Shown piece by piece: positions 42,232 to 42,293 of a DNA stretch of 42,293 bases. Source of the stretch: Eubacterium sp. CAG:248 (lineage in GTDB: Bacteria > Bacillota > Clostridia > Lachnospirales > Lachnospiraceae); contig FR886175.1 of the NCBI GenBank assembly GCA_000436475.1, positions 1 through 42,293 of the forward strand. Direction: 5' to 3'. A program made the position numbers and the translations under genes. Within the stretch, counting starts at the first letter, position 1; the number at the start of each line of letters is the position of its first letter. The notes beneath the pieces are model-generated. The model ran no database searches and had not been told where the DNA came from. It was given only the letters and a program-made list of their open reading frames with translations.

Positions 42232-42293
42232 GTGTTTAATAAGATATTGATAGCGAACAGAGGCGAAATAGCTGTTAGAATAATAAGAGCCTG
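42232..42293 (+). CDS. accC: Acetyl-CoA carboxylase biotin carboxylase subunit (5' partial)
   Basis: The GTG start follows AAGGAGATG. The visible residues MFNKILIANRGEIAVRIIRA are the well-known N-terminus of biotin carboxylase. The rest lies beyond the window, and accD and accA would be expected after it. Confidence 0.93.
   Translation, partial: MFNKILIANRGEIAVRIIRA

Overview
The window reads as a chromosomal segment of a low-GC Firmicute, most likely a gut Lachnospiraceae (Butyrivibrio / Roseburia / Lachnospira-like). The basis is the FabK-type fatty-acid operon order (fabH-acpP-fabK-fabD-fabG-fabF-accB-fabZ-accC), strong AGGAGG-type ribosome sites, AT-rich third positions and gene families typical of that group. 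The genus is an inference. Every gene I can support lies on the + strand.

Region 1 (1-11967) is the distal part of a Wzx/Wzy-type surface-polysaccharide cluster. It holds a thiamine-diphosphate enzyme (possibly making a branched sugar), GT8, GT2 and GT4 glycosyltransferases, an EpsG-like polymerase, a pyruvyl-transferase family protein, an SDR epimerase, a hexapeptide acyltransferase, a flippase, and an iron-sulfur/F420-hydrogenase-beta-like protein. From 1966 on the DNA is much more AT-rich than the thiamine-diphosphate gene or the housekeeping genes on the right, which suggests horizontal acquisition.

Region 2 (about 11968-17180) is a decayed AT-rich stretch. Two degenerate copies of the 3' end of a mannose-6-phosphate isomerase gene bracket a membrane protein with a divergent GT51 (peptidoglycan glycosyltransferase) domain. 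A tail-anchored protein of unknown function, a 5'-truncated IS1380 transposase and the remains of a small membrane-protein gene follow.

Region 3 (about 17180-23415) is a defence and toxin-antitoxin island. It has an IS66 TnpA-like remnant, a ParE-like remnant, a HicB gene broken exactly at an A AAA AAG slippery heptamer, and an intact type III toxin-antitoxin locus (promoter, three 36-nt ToxI repeats, terminator, ToxN/AbiQ toxin). Next comes an Abi-alpha (DUF4393) gene, with a terminator-like hairpin in its leader, ahead of a Septu pair (PtuA ATPase, PtuB HNH nuclease), then a PD-(D/E)XK nuclease remnant.

Region 4 (23416-35547) is ordinary chromosome: a MarR regulator with a heterodimeric ABC exporter, an HD-GYP protein, aspS, a chemotaxis receptor, a lipoprotein esterase behind a MerR-type 19-bp-spaced promoter, glyA and an AlkD-like repair gene.

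Region 5 (35548-42293) is the type II fatty-acid synthesis operon. It is preceded by a promoter flanked by two FabT-like TTTGA-N3-TCAAA palindromes and runs off the window inside accC. Related TATCAAAG...CCGAC hairpins occur before acpP and before fabZ.

All functional names come from motif recognition by eye. No database search was possible.
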